Part shown: positions 54,698 to 62,811 of the stretch, piece by piece
Layout of the letters: each line of letters begins with the position of its first letter
How positions within the stretch are numbered: the stretch's first letter is position 1
From: Clostridium sp. Marseille-Q2269
Lineage (GTDB): Bacteria; Bacillota; Clostridia; Clostridiales; Clostridiaceae
Reading direction: 5' to 3'
NCBI RefSeq assembly: GCF_943736985.1
Contig: NZ_CALSFS010000007.1
Location: forward strand, 124,001 to 188,000
Length of the DNA stretch: 64,000 nucleotides
Notes under the pieces: model-generated
What the model was told of the DNA's origin: nothing
The model's input: the letters and a program-made list of their open reading frames with translations, nothing else
Databases searched by the model: none
Made by a program: the position numbers and the translations under genes

Positions 54698-55189
54698 TTA
54701 ATGAGGTAATAAGTTTTTATAATATGCTAATAATGGATGAATCTTTTCCTTGCTCCACATATGATCTAACTCACTCCTATTTATCCATTTTGCTTTAGTT
54801 ACTTCGCTTTCTTGTAATATTAAATTTGAGATATCCACATCATAGTTAAATAACCATGCATCATAAAAATCTTGCATTTCTTCTCTTCTAACTGAATAGA
54901 CTAATTTTCCTTCCTTAGGTTCTAATTTAATACCTAATTCCTCTTGTACTTCTCTAACAGCTCCTTCTAAACTTGTCTCTCCTGTAATAATAGATCCTCC
55001 TGTACATTCCCACAATCCACCATAAGCTTTTCTTGGATGTCTCTTTGACATTAAGTATTCTCCATTATTATTTTTAATCCATATGCTAGCAACTTGATGA
55101 TAACATCCATGTTTTATTGGTTTATTTCTTTCTTGCTTTTCACTTAACAGATTTCTATCTTTATCAAATAGATCCCATATCTCCTTCAT
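54698..55189 (-). CDS. Nudix hydrolase
   Basis: This 163-residue Nudix protein has an N-terminal segment EIWDLFDKDRNLLSEKQERN as in clostridial members that resemble isopentenyl-diphosphate isomerase. The core has HGCYHQVASIWIKNNNGEYL and MSKRHPRKAYGGLWECTGG, and a Nudix box GGSIITGETSLEGAVREVQEEL near 70-91 with the REVQEEL metal site. A C-terminal FYDAWLFNYDVDISNLILQE and EVTKAKWINRSEL follow. Its substrate cannot be told from sequence; a nucleoside diphosphate or a similar phosphoanhydride is likely. It lies downstream of the thiamin-antivitamin cluster on the same strand but about 210 bp away, so it is probably separate. Confidence 0.85.
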   Translation of the reverse strand: MKEIWDLFDKDRNLLSEKQERNKPIKHGCYHQVASIWIKNNNGEYLMSKRHPRKAYGGLWECTGGSIITGETSLEGAVREVQEELGIKLEPKEGKLVYSVRREEMQDFYDAWLFNYDVDISNLILQESEVTKAKWINRSELDHMWSKEKIHPLLAYYKNLLPH

Positions 55190-55402
55190 TTTTATACTTC
55201 CTTACATAATATATTATATATTTTTAGCAAGCTATAAAACTAATCTATTTATTATTTATATAATTCACAATATACAAAGTAATAGTCTTAATAACCAATT
55301 TATTTTTAAAAACTATACTTATATCTAATTTATCCTAACATAATAAACCCTACTTATTTACTACTCAAATATAAAAACTTATCTATAGCTAAATTAGTGT
55401 AT

Positions 55403-56086
55403 TTATCCAATTGGATATGGTGCTTCATTAAAATCATAAATATACTTATCTGCTATACTTTGTATTACATCTTTATCCTCATCAGAATATTTATCATAAA
55501 CACCGCAGGTTTTCATTCCTGCCTTTTTAGCTGATTGAATTGCATTTAAAACATCCTCAAATACTATACACTCTTCTGGTTTTACATTTAAATTTTTTGC
55601 TGCATGCATATAAATATCTGGAAACTGTTTTCCCTTTCCTATATCATCCACAGAACAAACATAGTCAAACAAATGAAATACATCATTATTTTTTAGTGCT
55701 GGTTCAAATAGCTCATAAGTTAGTCCTGTTGCTACACTAAGTTTAACTCCACACTTTGATAAATTTTCTAGATATTCTCTAGCAAAAGGTCTTAATCTAA
55801 CTTCATGACTGTATTTATATATAGCCATCTGGTTCCATTCATAAATAATATCTTCCACATTTTCTTTTAAATCAAATAATTCTATTGTATATTCTGCTGC
55901 CTCTTCAAAACTTCTTGCACATATTGCATTAATATAATCCTTTGGAACAGCTAACCCTCTTTTTCCAAGAAACTCAATATCTATCTCTTCCCAAAGATCC
56001 ATTGAATTAAGGATAGTACCATCCAAATCAAAAATGGCTACTTTAAAATCCATATTATTTATTCCATATTTATTATTTCTAATCAT
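55403..56086 (-). CDS. HAD-superfamily phosphatase of the thiamin-antivitamin cluster
   Basis: This protein of about 227 residues is a haloacid-dehalogenase-like phosphatase of the beta-phosphoglucomutase subfamily. The nucleophile motif is VAIFDLDGTILNSMDLW, motif II LSVATGLTYE, and motif III/IV ends CIVFEDVLNAIQSAKKAGMK. The ATG at 56086 overlaps the thiD stop by 8 bp, suggesting coupled translation; the next ATG (56053) begins MDFKVAIFDLDG and is also possible. As last gene of a cluster with thiaminase I and thiD, it may remove phosphate from a pyrimidine intermediate such as hydroxymethyl-CMP products or a phosphorylated bacimethrin. That role is inferred from context. Confidence 0.8.
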   Translation of the reverse strand: MIRNNKYGINNMDFKVAIFDLDGTILNSMDLWEEIDIEFLGKRGLAVPKDYINAICARSFEEAAEYTIELFDLKENVEDIIYEWNQMAIYKYSHEVRLRPFAREYLENLSKCGVKLSVATGLTYELFEPALKNNDVFHLFDYVCSVDDIGKGKQFPDIYMHAAKNLNVKPEECIVFEDVLNAIQSAKKAGMKTCGVYDKYSDEDKDVIQSIADKYIYDFNEAPYPIG

Positions 56087-56897
56087 TAATATGTTCCATC
56101 CCTTGCAGTCCATTTAAATAAACTTCATAAAAATGATTAGTTGGTCCATTTCCTTTTCCAATCTCCAATGAATGCTGGATTGCCATAGTTATATAATTCT
56201 TAGCCCTTCTTACCGCTTCATTTATTTCAAAACCTAAAGCCAAGTTAGAAGCAATGGCTGAGGATAATGTGCAACCCGTTCCATGAGTGTTTTTTGTATT
56301 AATTCTCTGAGTTTTATAATGATAAAATTTATTGCCATCATATAGTACATCTATTGCATCGCCAATATGGTGCCCTCCCTTTATCAAAACACTTCTACAT
56401 CCCATATTCTTTATGGCAATAGCTGCCTTTTCCATTTGTTCTATAGTTTCTATTTTAAGGCCCGAAATTCTTTCTGCTTCTGGTATATTGGGAGTTAAAA
56501 TATCTGCATGACAAATAATAGATTCAATTAATGTAGACACAGAATTAGGATCCATCAGAGGGCAACCATTCTTAGCATACATAACTGGATCTATAACAAC
56601 ATTTTTAGGCCTGTACTCTTTTAATTTTTCTGATACTGCTTTCATACAATCTGGAGTAGACAACATCCCTATTTTTACAGCATCTGTACCTATATCTTCA
56701 TAAACAGCATCAATCTGACTTCTTATCATATCAGGTGTAATATCTTGAATATCAATTACTCTACTAGTATTTTCTGCAACTACAGATACAATCACACTCA
56801 TTCCAAAAACCCCATGAGCAGAAAAAGTTTTTAAATCAGCTTGAATTCCTGCTCCTCCACTACAATCTGATCCTGCAATAGTAAGCACTTTTTTCAT
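56079..56897 (-). CDS. thiD: Hydroxymethylpyrimidine/phosphomethylpyrimidine kinase
   Basis: This 272-residue ribokinase-like enzyme phosphorylates the aminopyrimidine hydroxymethyl group in thiamin synthesis and salvage. The N-terminal signature is VLTIAGSDCSGGAGIQADLK and TFSAHGVFGMSV. DAVKIGMLST, VVIDPVMYAKNGCPL, LTPNIPEAERISG, VLIKGGHH and the catalytic-loop NTHGTGCTLSSAIASNLALG follow. The length is that of stand-alone ThiD. It overlaps the HAD gene and sits 220 bp downstream of thiaminase I. In this setting it may handle pyrimidines freed by thiaminase or the antivitamin bacimethrin, which is known to enter thiamin synthesis as a false substrate. It appears intact. Confidence 0.9.
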   Translation of the reverse strand: MKKVLTIAGSDCSGGAGIQADLKTFSAHGVFGMSVIVSVVAENTSRVIDIQDITPDMIRSQIDAVYEDIGTDAVKIGMLSTPDCMKAVSEKLKEYRPKNVVIDPVMYAKNGCPLMDPNSVSTLIESIICHADILTPNIPEAERISGLKIETIEQMEKAAIAIKNMGCRSVLIKGGHHIGDAIDVLYDGNKFYHYKTQRINTKNTHGTGCTLSSAIASNLALGFEINEAVRRAKNYITMAIQHSLEIGKGNGPTNHFYEVYLNGLQGMEHIND

Positions 56898-57057
56898 AAA
56901 ATCTTCTCCTTATACAATATATTTAAATTAACAAATTTAACTCATAAAAATTATTATCTATTTATTTTAATAAATTTATTACATATAACTTCATTGCATT
57001 TAATCTTAAATACTCTTATAAATTTAATAATTATTTCTCACTAATCTATCTTTCTAT

Positions 57058-57091
57058 AAAAAGGCACTTTTAACAACAAAAGCACCTTTAA
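57058..57091 (-). terminator. Hairpin after thiaminase I gene
   Basis: On the minus strand AAAGGTGCTTTT pairs with AAAAGTGCCTTT (two G-U pairs) and ends in a T5 run. It could reduce read-through from thiaminase I into thiD. Confidence 0.6.
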
Positions 57092-57119
57092 TTTTAATAT
57101 TGTATTGTAATTTATTATG

Positions 57120-58334
57120 TTATTGTTGTAAATATTCGGCTATAATTTTCTTTGCGTCCTTTATCCATACTCTTATTTCTGGACCTACCCTAAACAATTT
57201 ATTATTAGGATTATTTCCAATTTTATATAACTTACCATAAATAGGATATTTATTTTCTAAATCCTTATATACACTTTTTCTGGCAGGCAATAAATATTGA
57301 GGATATTTGTTATTTTCATCTGAAGAAACTGCTTTAACCATAGTGTTTTCATCTGCAATTATATTAGCAAGTTTCATTGCTTTTTCTTTTTTAGCTGGAT
57401 TTGTTATAGATGAATTCACTCCTATTACATCTCCATATAAAACAGGAATATCTGAATTCTTTGACAAAGAAATTGTTTTAAAATCAACATCATTTGCAAA
57501 TTCTTTCATAGTGGACATTGCTTCAGTATACCCTATATATGCTCTTCCTTGTCCATTCATAAACCATTTAGATCTTATATATGCATCATTATTTTCTGGC
57601 CAATAATTAGCTTGATTTTTCCCAGCCATTGATTGCAGTAACACTAAACTTTTAATTGCTTCTCCATTTAATTTATTTAAATTAGGTAATGAATAAAATT
57701 GTTTATATTCTTTTTCTGTATCAATTAGTGAATCCAAATACATGCAAACTTTTGTAGTTCCTCCTGACATATCTATTAATAATCCTTTATTATTAGGAAG
57801 ATTAATATTATCCCCTTTTATATCTCCTATATTTTCGTATAAATTAAACACAGAATTTACTTTTTGTATTTCTATGTCCCCTTTTCTACTAAATAAAAGA
57901 TTAGTACAAATAATTTGAGGAATGGCATAAGTAACACCATTTACCGTACATCCATCCATAGCAAATGGTATAATATCTTCTTTATTTTTTATATCTTTAT
58001 CTGAGATTTCAGCTAAATATCCTTTGTTTACAAAATGAGATAAATATATTGCATCAAAAACAAACACATCTAAATTTTCTGGAGGATCTTCATCATAGCA
58101 ATCCCAATCAACAAAATTAAGTTTTATATTAGGCTCTTTTTTATTCCATTCACTTTCAACTGCTTTTTTAAATCTTATAGGATCTGGAACATATCCATAT
58201 AATGCTACGTTTAAAGTCTGTTCTGGTTCATTAGCTATAAACGCCTTTGCATTTACCTCTGAAAACAAAGCAAAAATTATTAAAAATGAAAGCAACATAG
58301 GTAGTTTCTTTTTCAATAAATTTTTTAAATTCAT
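57120..58334 (-). CDS. bcmE: Thiaminase I, secreted
   Basis: This 404-residue enzyme destroys thiamin by swapping the thiazole for another base at the pyrimidine methylene carbon. It has the fold of periplasmic solute-binding proteins. A signal peptide (LKKKLPMLLSFLIIFALFSE then VNAKA) shows export. The mature part starts TLNVALYGYVPDPIRFKKAV, with VDWDCYDEDPPENLDVFVFD and SHFVNKGYLAEISDKDI. The active-site cysteine is in TYAIPQIICTNLLF at residue 143, the same number as in the C. botulinum enzyme studied as a C143S mutant, as I recall. GLLIDMSGGTTKVCMYLDSL, FIGYTE-like YIGYTEAM and YPQYLLPARKSVY match known thiaminases. It lies in the middle of a bacimethrin-type cluster. Assignment is strong. 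Confidence 0.93.
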   Translation of the reverse strand: MNLKNLLKKKLPMLLSFLIIFALFSEVNAKAFIANEPEQTLNVALYGYVPDPIRFKKAVESEWNKKEPNIKLNFVDWDCYDEDPPENLDVFVFDAIYLSHFVNKGYLAEISDKDIKNKEDIIPFAMDGCTVNGVTYAIPQIICTNLLFSRKGDIEIQKVNSVFNLYENIGDIKGDNINLPNNKGLLIDMSGGTTKVCMYLDSLIDTEKEYKQFYSLPNLNKLNGEAIKSLVLLQSMAGKNQANYWPENNDAYIRSKWFMNGQGRAYIGYTEAMSTMKEFANDVDFKTISLSKNSDIPVLYGDVIGVNSSITNPAKKEKAMKLANIIADENTMVKAVSSDENNKYPQYLLPARKSVYKDLENKYPIYGKLYKIGNNPNNKLFRVGPEIRVWIKDAKKIIAEYLQQ

Positions 58335-58504
58335 ATATTTTCCCCTTTCACCAATTGTATTATTTTTAAAAGCTATACTTTTACAATTAGTTAACGCACT
58401 TTTTCTTTCACCTTAAAATGAAACTAATAGTATTTATATAGCTTTTATAAATATTTTTCAATTACTTAACACACTGTTACATAAAACATAATTTATAAAC
58501 ATAT

Positions 58505-59263
58505 TTATTTTTCCACATTAAATATAATAAAGGGTGGTATATTTTTCTCATTACCCCATTCTTTAATTTCATATATTTTTTCAATTGCATTTAAATTATC
58601 TTTATTTATACTATCTATAGTTGGCTCTATAATTTTATAATTTTCAAAGCCTACTGCTTCAAGATTATTAATATAAAAATCCCTTGTCCAATAATAATCT
58701 TCTAAAACTAAATCCTCACCATTAGGTATCTTTAGAAATTGTTTCTTATTTGCTCCCAAAGGGTATGTTTGCCCAGCTATGCCATTTGTAAAAGTGGTAA
58801 ATTCCACTCCCACAGCCTTAGGATTAGAATCAAGTATAAAAAACCTTCCGCCCTTTTTTAGCACTCTGAATATTTCCTCAAAAATCATTTTAATATTATC
58901 TTTATCTCCATTATTAATTATGACAAAACAAAGAACAACACAATCCATGGATTCATCTTCTATTTCCTTTAATTTATTTTCTTTAATTAACTTATATGAT
59001 ATGTTTTCTTTGTTGTGCTTACGCTGTGCAATTTCAAGCATATTATTGGATTGATCCACTGCAATAATCTTTGATTTAGGATTTATTTTAGCTATTCTTT
59101 CTGATACCTTTCCTGGTCCACATCCAAAGTCCAAAATTTTCATAGAAGGTTGTCCCATCTTTAAATTTTCAAAAATATAATTAAATCCTAAAATATTTTC
59201 TAACATATCATTATATAAATTAAATTTGTTCGAAATATCGTCATCCTTCCAACACGTACCCAA
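58505..59263 (-). CDS. SAM-dependent methyltransferase of the antivitamin cluster
   Basis: This class I methyltransferase has about 252 residues. The SAM site is MKILDFGCGPGKVSERIAKI, followed by IIAVDQSNNMLEIAQRKHNK, MDCVVLCFVIINNGD and VLKKGGRFFILDSNP. A TTG at 59263 preceded by AGGAGGAGATATT is the best start; an ATG at 59293 overlaps the upstream thyA-like gene but lacks a ribosome site. Either way it is tightly coupled to that gene. Bacimethrin carries a 2-methoxy group, so this enzyme most likely methylates the pyrimidine oxygen after release from the nucleotide. That step is inferred from chemistry and context. Confidence 0.85.
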   Translation of the reverse strand: MGTCWKDDDISNKFNLYNDMLENILGFNYIFENLKMGQPSMKILDFGCGPGKVSERIAKINPKSKIIAVDQSNNMLEIAQRKHNKENISYKLIKENKLKEIEDESMDCVVLCFVIINNGDKDNIKMIFEEIFRVLKKGGRFFILDSNPKAVGVEFTTFTNGIAGQTYPLGANKKQFLKIPNGEDLVLEDYYWTRDFYINNLEAVGFENYKIIEPTIDSINKDNLNAIEKIYEIKEWGNEKNIPPFIIFNVEK

Positions 59264-59274
59264 AATATCTCCTC

Positions 59275-60248
59275 CTAAAAATGTTTGTTCCATTTATTAA
59301 AAAATAAATATTTATAAATAGGTTTTAAGCCTTCATATATTTCCATATCTAATTGGTTCCCATAATATATTTCTTGATAAAGTACAAATAAACATAAAAT
59401 TTGTTTCCAATATTCATCTATTTGTAAATTATTAATGTATTTTTTACTTAAATGAATTAAATTTTCTCTTAGTTGCTTTTCATACTGAAGAACTATTTTT
59501 AAATCATTCCAATTATCTTTATTAGGCATTTTAGGGAAATGAATATTTTCTTTATATGTACACCTATCTCCCAGTACTTTTTCAACTGATTTAAAATCTG
59601 GTTCATATATATGTGTTGTTGCTACATTATGACTGTATTCTCCTAACTCTAAATTTAATTGAGTAGCTAAAAATTCTTGAATAAATGTAAATGAAAAAAC
59701 ATCACTTATAATTCCTCTGTAAGCATCATTAGCTCTCATAAAACCTGCCATGTACAATTTATATTCTCTAATAAAAATTGAAATCCTATAGTACAGGAAA
59801 CATCTATATTTTTTAATGATAAATCCTCATTTGCATTAAATATTTCAATAAACCCTCTTTTGGTATCTGGATCTTCTTTAAATAATTCAATTAGCCTATC
59901 CCATTGGTTTACTCTTTTGTGTCCATAAGAAAATATCTTTGGTCCATAAGCAGTTCCTGTAAGAGTTTTATCATCCATAGAATATTTTTTCATATTACTG
60001 GCGTAATAAGAAATGTAGTCTAAATCATTAGATCCAGATAAATACCAAAGTGCTTCTGCAAAATTAAAAACTATATTAGTTTTTCTAGATTTTGTGTAGC
60101 AAATTCTATCTCGTGGATTTTCTAGTACCATAAAATAATTTAATCTTTCCTTACTTACGTTTCCTCTTGGTTGATTTATAAATTCAGGGTTATAATATAC
60201 ATCTTTTAAATTTTTTAAGTAAGCTTCATGAAATTTTTTAAACTTCAT
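59275..60248 (-). pseudogene. Thymidylate-synthase-like hydroxymethyl-CMP synthase, frameshifted
   Basis: The family adds a one-carbon unit from methylenetetrahydrofolate to C5 of a pyrimidine nucleotide; a homologue makes hydroxymethyl-CMP for bacimethrin. From the ATG at 60248 the frame reads MKFKKFHEAYLKNLKDVYYN, ENPRDRICYTKSRKTNIVFN, FAEALWYLSGSNDLDYISYY and the catalytic-cysteine region IDVSCTIGFQFLLENI before a stop near 59736. A second frame open from about 59765 continues LYMAGFMRANDAYRGIISDV, FSFTFIQEFLATQLNLELGE and ends NKWNKHF. One added A, or loss of two bases, near 59757-59766 joins them as LLEN(I)KLYMAGFMRAND. The start overlaps the upstream gene by 11 bp. If real, the break would stop antivitamin synthesis at its first step. 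Sequencing error is possible. Confidence 0.85.
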
Positions 60249-60699
60249 TATCATCACCCTTTAAATATATGTCTAATTTTTCAAGGTACTCTTTTTCCTC
60301 ATAATAAATTATATAATGTACATTACCAACAGTATGTAACCCCCTGATGAGATAAGCATAATTTTCTTCTTTTTCAGATAAAAGTATAATTATTTTTTTC
60401 CCCATTGCTGAAGCCCATCCAATTTCTATATGAGTTCCTGGAGAAACCGGTAATCCGGGAAAAGCTATAAATAAGTCACATTCCTTTATTGCATTATAGT
60501 CTAATTTTGTGCATTGATCTGGAGACATGAAATTTTCTCCCCACTTTTCTCTCTTATGCGCATTATCTACTACCCATCCCTTTTCTTCAAGAAATAAAAT
60601 AAGATTTTTAATTTTACTTTTTTCTTGATCCTCCATAATTGATGTATTTTTCTTAATTGTTCCTTTAAAAGGAGCAGCTAAGAATACTCTTTTATTCAT
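60238..60699 (-). CDS. Nucleoside 2-deoxyribosyltransferase-like glycosidase
   Basis: This 153-residue protein has the nucleoside 2-deoxyribosyltransferase fold, which cleaves or swaps N-glycosidic bonds of nucleosides or nucleotides. The ATG at 60699 is preferred because AGAGAGGTATAATT precedes it. Key segments are NKRVFLAAPFKG, TKLDYNAIKECDLFIAFPGL, the catalytic-glutamate region PVSPGTHIEIGWASAMGKKI and YAYLIRGLHTVGNVHYI. As first gene of the cluster it probably releases hydroxymethylcytosine from hydroxymethyl-CMP, the step between the thyA-like enzyme and the methyltransferase. Its end overlaps the next start, so the two are coupled. Function is inferred from context and family. Confidence 0.82.
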   Translation of the reverse strand: MNKRVFLAAPFKGTIKKNTSIMEDQEKSKIKNLILFLEEKGWVVDNAHKREKWGENFMSPDQCTKLDYNAIKECDLFIAFPGLPVSPGTHIEIGWASAMGKKIIILLSEKEENYAYLIRGLHTVGNVHYIIYYEEKEYLEKLDIYLKGDDNEV

Positions 60700-60855
60700 A
60701 ATTATACCTCTCTTTAATAATTCTAATATTTCAGAAATAAACCTCATATTTTTAGAATAAACTACTCATTATGAACAAGCATAAAAAATTATTAATCTTT
60801 ATTTTAAACAAATATTATCTTTTATACTTATTTTTATATTTTTTCCTGTATTTGT

Positions 60856-60883
60856 ATTATAGCATAAGTTGTTAATTTTTCAA
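60856..60883 (-). promoter_or_regulatory. Sigma-A promoter of the antivitamin cluster
   Basis: On the minus strand TTGAAA (60883-60878), a 16-bp spacer and TATAAT (60861-60856), with TG two bases before the -10. This is a near-consensus promoter about 160 bp upstream of the first gene. No thiamin riboswitch motif is visible between it and the gene. Confidence 0.7.
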
Positions 60884-61066
60884 CATTTTATATGTTTTTA
60901 TTGTGGTGTTTAGTTATTTATTTACATATTCCCTCTCCCACAAATAATTATTATCCATTCTTATGTATATTTTTAAAAGTCAATAATCTTATTTCTGGCT
61001 TTGCAAAATATATTACCTTTGTGCATTATAATTCTAACCTTCCACAGAAATTTCTCTATACTTCAT

Positions 61067-61126
61067 AAAAACCCCCTATAAATATAGGTAGCATTTTTAG
61101 TGGTACCTGTATTTATAGGAGGTTTT
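61067..61126. terminator. Long imperfect hairpin after the DEAD-box helicase gene
   Basis: AAAACCCCCTATAAATATAG pairs with TATTTATAGGAGGTTTT across the centre GGTAGC-TTTTTAG-GGTACC-like loop. It lies about 110 bp past the helicase stop and can act on both strands. Confidence 0.6.
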
Positions 61127-61232
61127 ATATGATACTTTATTTTAAATTTAATATTATACTAAAAATCCTAAAGGAGTCTTAATATTTATATTATTAAAAT
61201 TAAATTTGTTCTTCTTTGTATTATTTTAAAAT

Positions 61233-62510
61233 TTATCTTTTATTTTGTTTTGCTGAATTACTCTTTCTTCTATTGTTACCATATCTCGAATTTCTACCCT
61301 GTGGTTTAGAAGAAGAATTCTTTTGGTTATTATTCTTAGTATGTTCCCTTTCCACTTCATCCTCATTGCTATGTCTCATTTTATAAGGATGATCTTCTAT
61401 TACCGGTATTTCTTTATGAATAAGCTTTTCAATAGATCTAAGACATTTTATTTCTTCAATATCACAAAATGAAATTGCAACACCTTTAGCTCCAGCCCTT
61501 CCAGTACGTCCAATTCTATGTACATAAGTTTCAGAAATGTCTGGTAGATTATAATTAAACACATGAGATAATTCATTAACATCTATACCTCTTGCTGCTA
61601 TATCTGTTGCTACTAAGACTCTAATTTTACCCTCTTTAAAATTATTTAAAGCACGTTGTCTTGCATTTTGTGATTTATTACCATGAATAGCTTCAGCCTC
61701 TATGCCTGCCTCAACGAGATCCTTTGCAATTATATTTGCTCCATGTTTTGTTGTTGAAAATACTAAAGCTGATTCTATAGATTTATCTTTCAATAAATGT
61801 TTAAGAAGAGATCTCTTTTGTTTTTTACGCACAAAATATACTTCTTGTTTAATAGTATCTACTGTAGATGAAACTGGTGTAACCTCTACTCTTATTGGTT
61901 TTTTTACGATAGAATCTACTAGCTTTGTAATTTCTGATGGCATTGTTGCAGAAAACAATAAATTTTGCCTAACTTTAGGTAGCTTTGATATTATTTTTTT
62001 CACATCATGAATCATACCCATGTCTAGCATACGATCTGCCTCATCTAACACAAAACATTCTATGCTACGTAAATCAATAAATTTTTGATTAAATAAATCT
62101 AGCATTCTTCCTGGGGTTGCAATAAGTATATCCACACCTTCTCTAAGCACCCTTGTTTGAGAATTTTGTGATACTCCACCAAAAATAACTGTACTTTTAA
62201 GATTCATGTATTTTCCATAGGATTCAAAACTTTCACCTATCTGAATAGCAAGTTCTCTAGTAGGGGCTAATACCAATACTTTAATAACTCTAGTACCTTT
62301 TTTGTCTTTATTATTTTTAGAAAGGTTTTGTAACACAGGAACTGCAAAAGCTGCTGTTTTACCAGTACCTGTTTGAGCGCAACCAACAAGATCTCTTCCA
62401 TCTAGTATATAGGGAATAGATTTTTCTTGTATTGGAGTAGTTTCTTTATAGCCTTCTTCTTTTAAAGCCTTTTGAATAGGCTTAATTATCTCTAAATTTT
62501 CAAATAACAT
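61233..62510 (-). CDS. DEAD-box RNA helicase
   Basis: This 425-residue ATP-dependent RNA helicase is of the RhlE/CshA type and helps ribosome assembly or RNA decay, especially in the cold. All core motifs are present: Q motif YKETTPIQEKSIPYILDGRD, motif I AQTGTGKTAAFAVP, Ia LAPTRELAIQI, Ib TPGRML, II VLDEADRMLDMG, III LLFSATMP, IV ALVFSTTKHGAN, V VATDIAARGIDV and VI YVHRIGRTGRAG. A basic, Asn/Ser-rich tail (about 375-425) replaces a folded RNA-binding domain. The start follows AAAGGAGAAAAA. The gene is monocistronic. Confidence 0.94.
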   Translation of the reverse strand: MLFENLEIIKPIQKALKEEGYKETTPIQEKSIPYILDGRDLVGCAQTGTGKTAAFAVPVLQNLSKNNKDKKGTRVIKVLVLAPTRELAIQIGESFESYGKYMNLKSTVIFGGVSQNSQTRVLREGVDILIATPGRMLDLFNQKFIDLRSIECFVLDEADRMLDMGMIHDVKKIISKLPKVRQNLLFSATMPSEITKLVDSIVKKPIRVEVTPVSSTVDTIKQEVYFVRKKQKRSLLKHLLKDKSIESALVFSTTKHGANIIAKDLVEAGIEAEAIHGNKSQNARQRALNNFKEGKIRVLVATDIAARGIDVNELSHVFNYNLPDISETYVHRIGRTGRAGAKGVAISFCDIEEIKCLRSIEKLIHKEIPVIEDHPYKMRHSNEDEVEREHTKNNNQKNSSSKPQGRNSRYGNNRRKSNSAKQNKR

Positions 62511-62811
62511 TTTTTCTCCTTTAAGTTATATATTATTTTATTTATATTATAAATAAGTTATTGGTTTTTTAATCATGAATCTAATTATGATTTTATACCC
62601 TTTTAAACTATGGATCTTGAACATCTGAATATAACAAGTGCCTTTTAATATTATATCACCAAAGAGATAATCACAACATGTTTAAATATTTTCATGTTTA
62701 AAATAAGTTTTAGTAATAGACTCTATAAGCTATTTAAATAGCTTATTCAGAGGTTATTTATAAATATTATTGAATATTATTATTTAAGAATATTTATAAG
62801 GAGATGAAATA

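Noticed and set aside
59275-60248. Housekeeping thymidylate synthase
   Set aside because: Its place between a deoxyribosyltransferase-like gene and a methyltransferase in a thiaminase cluster fits a CMP hydroxymethylase better.
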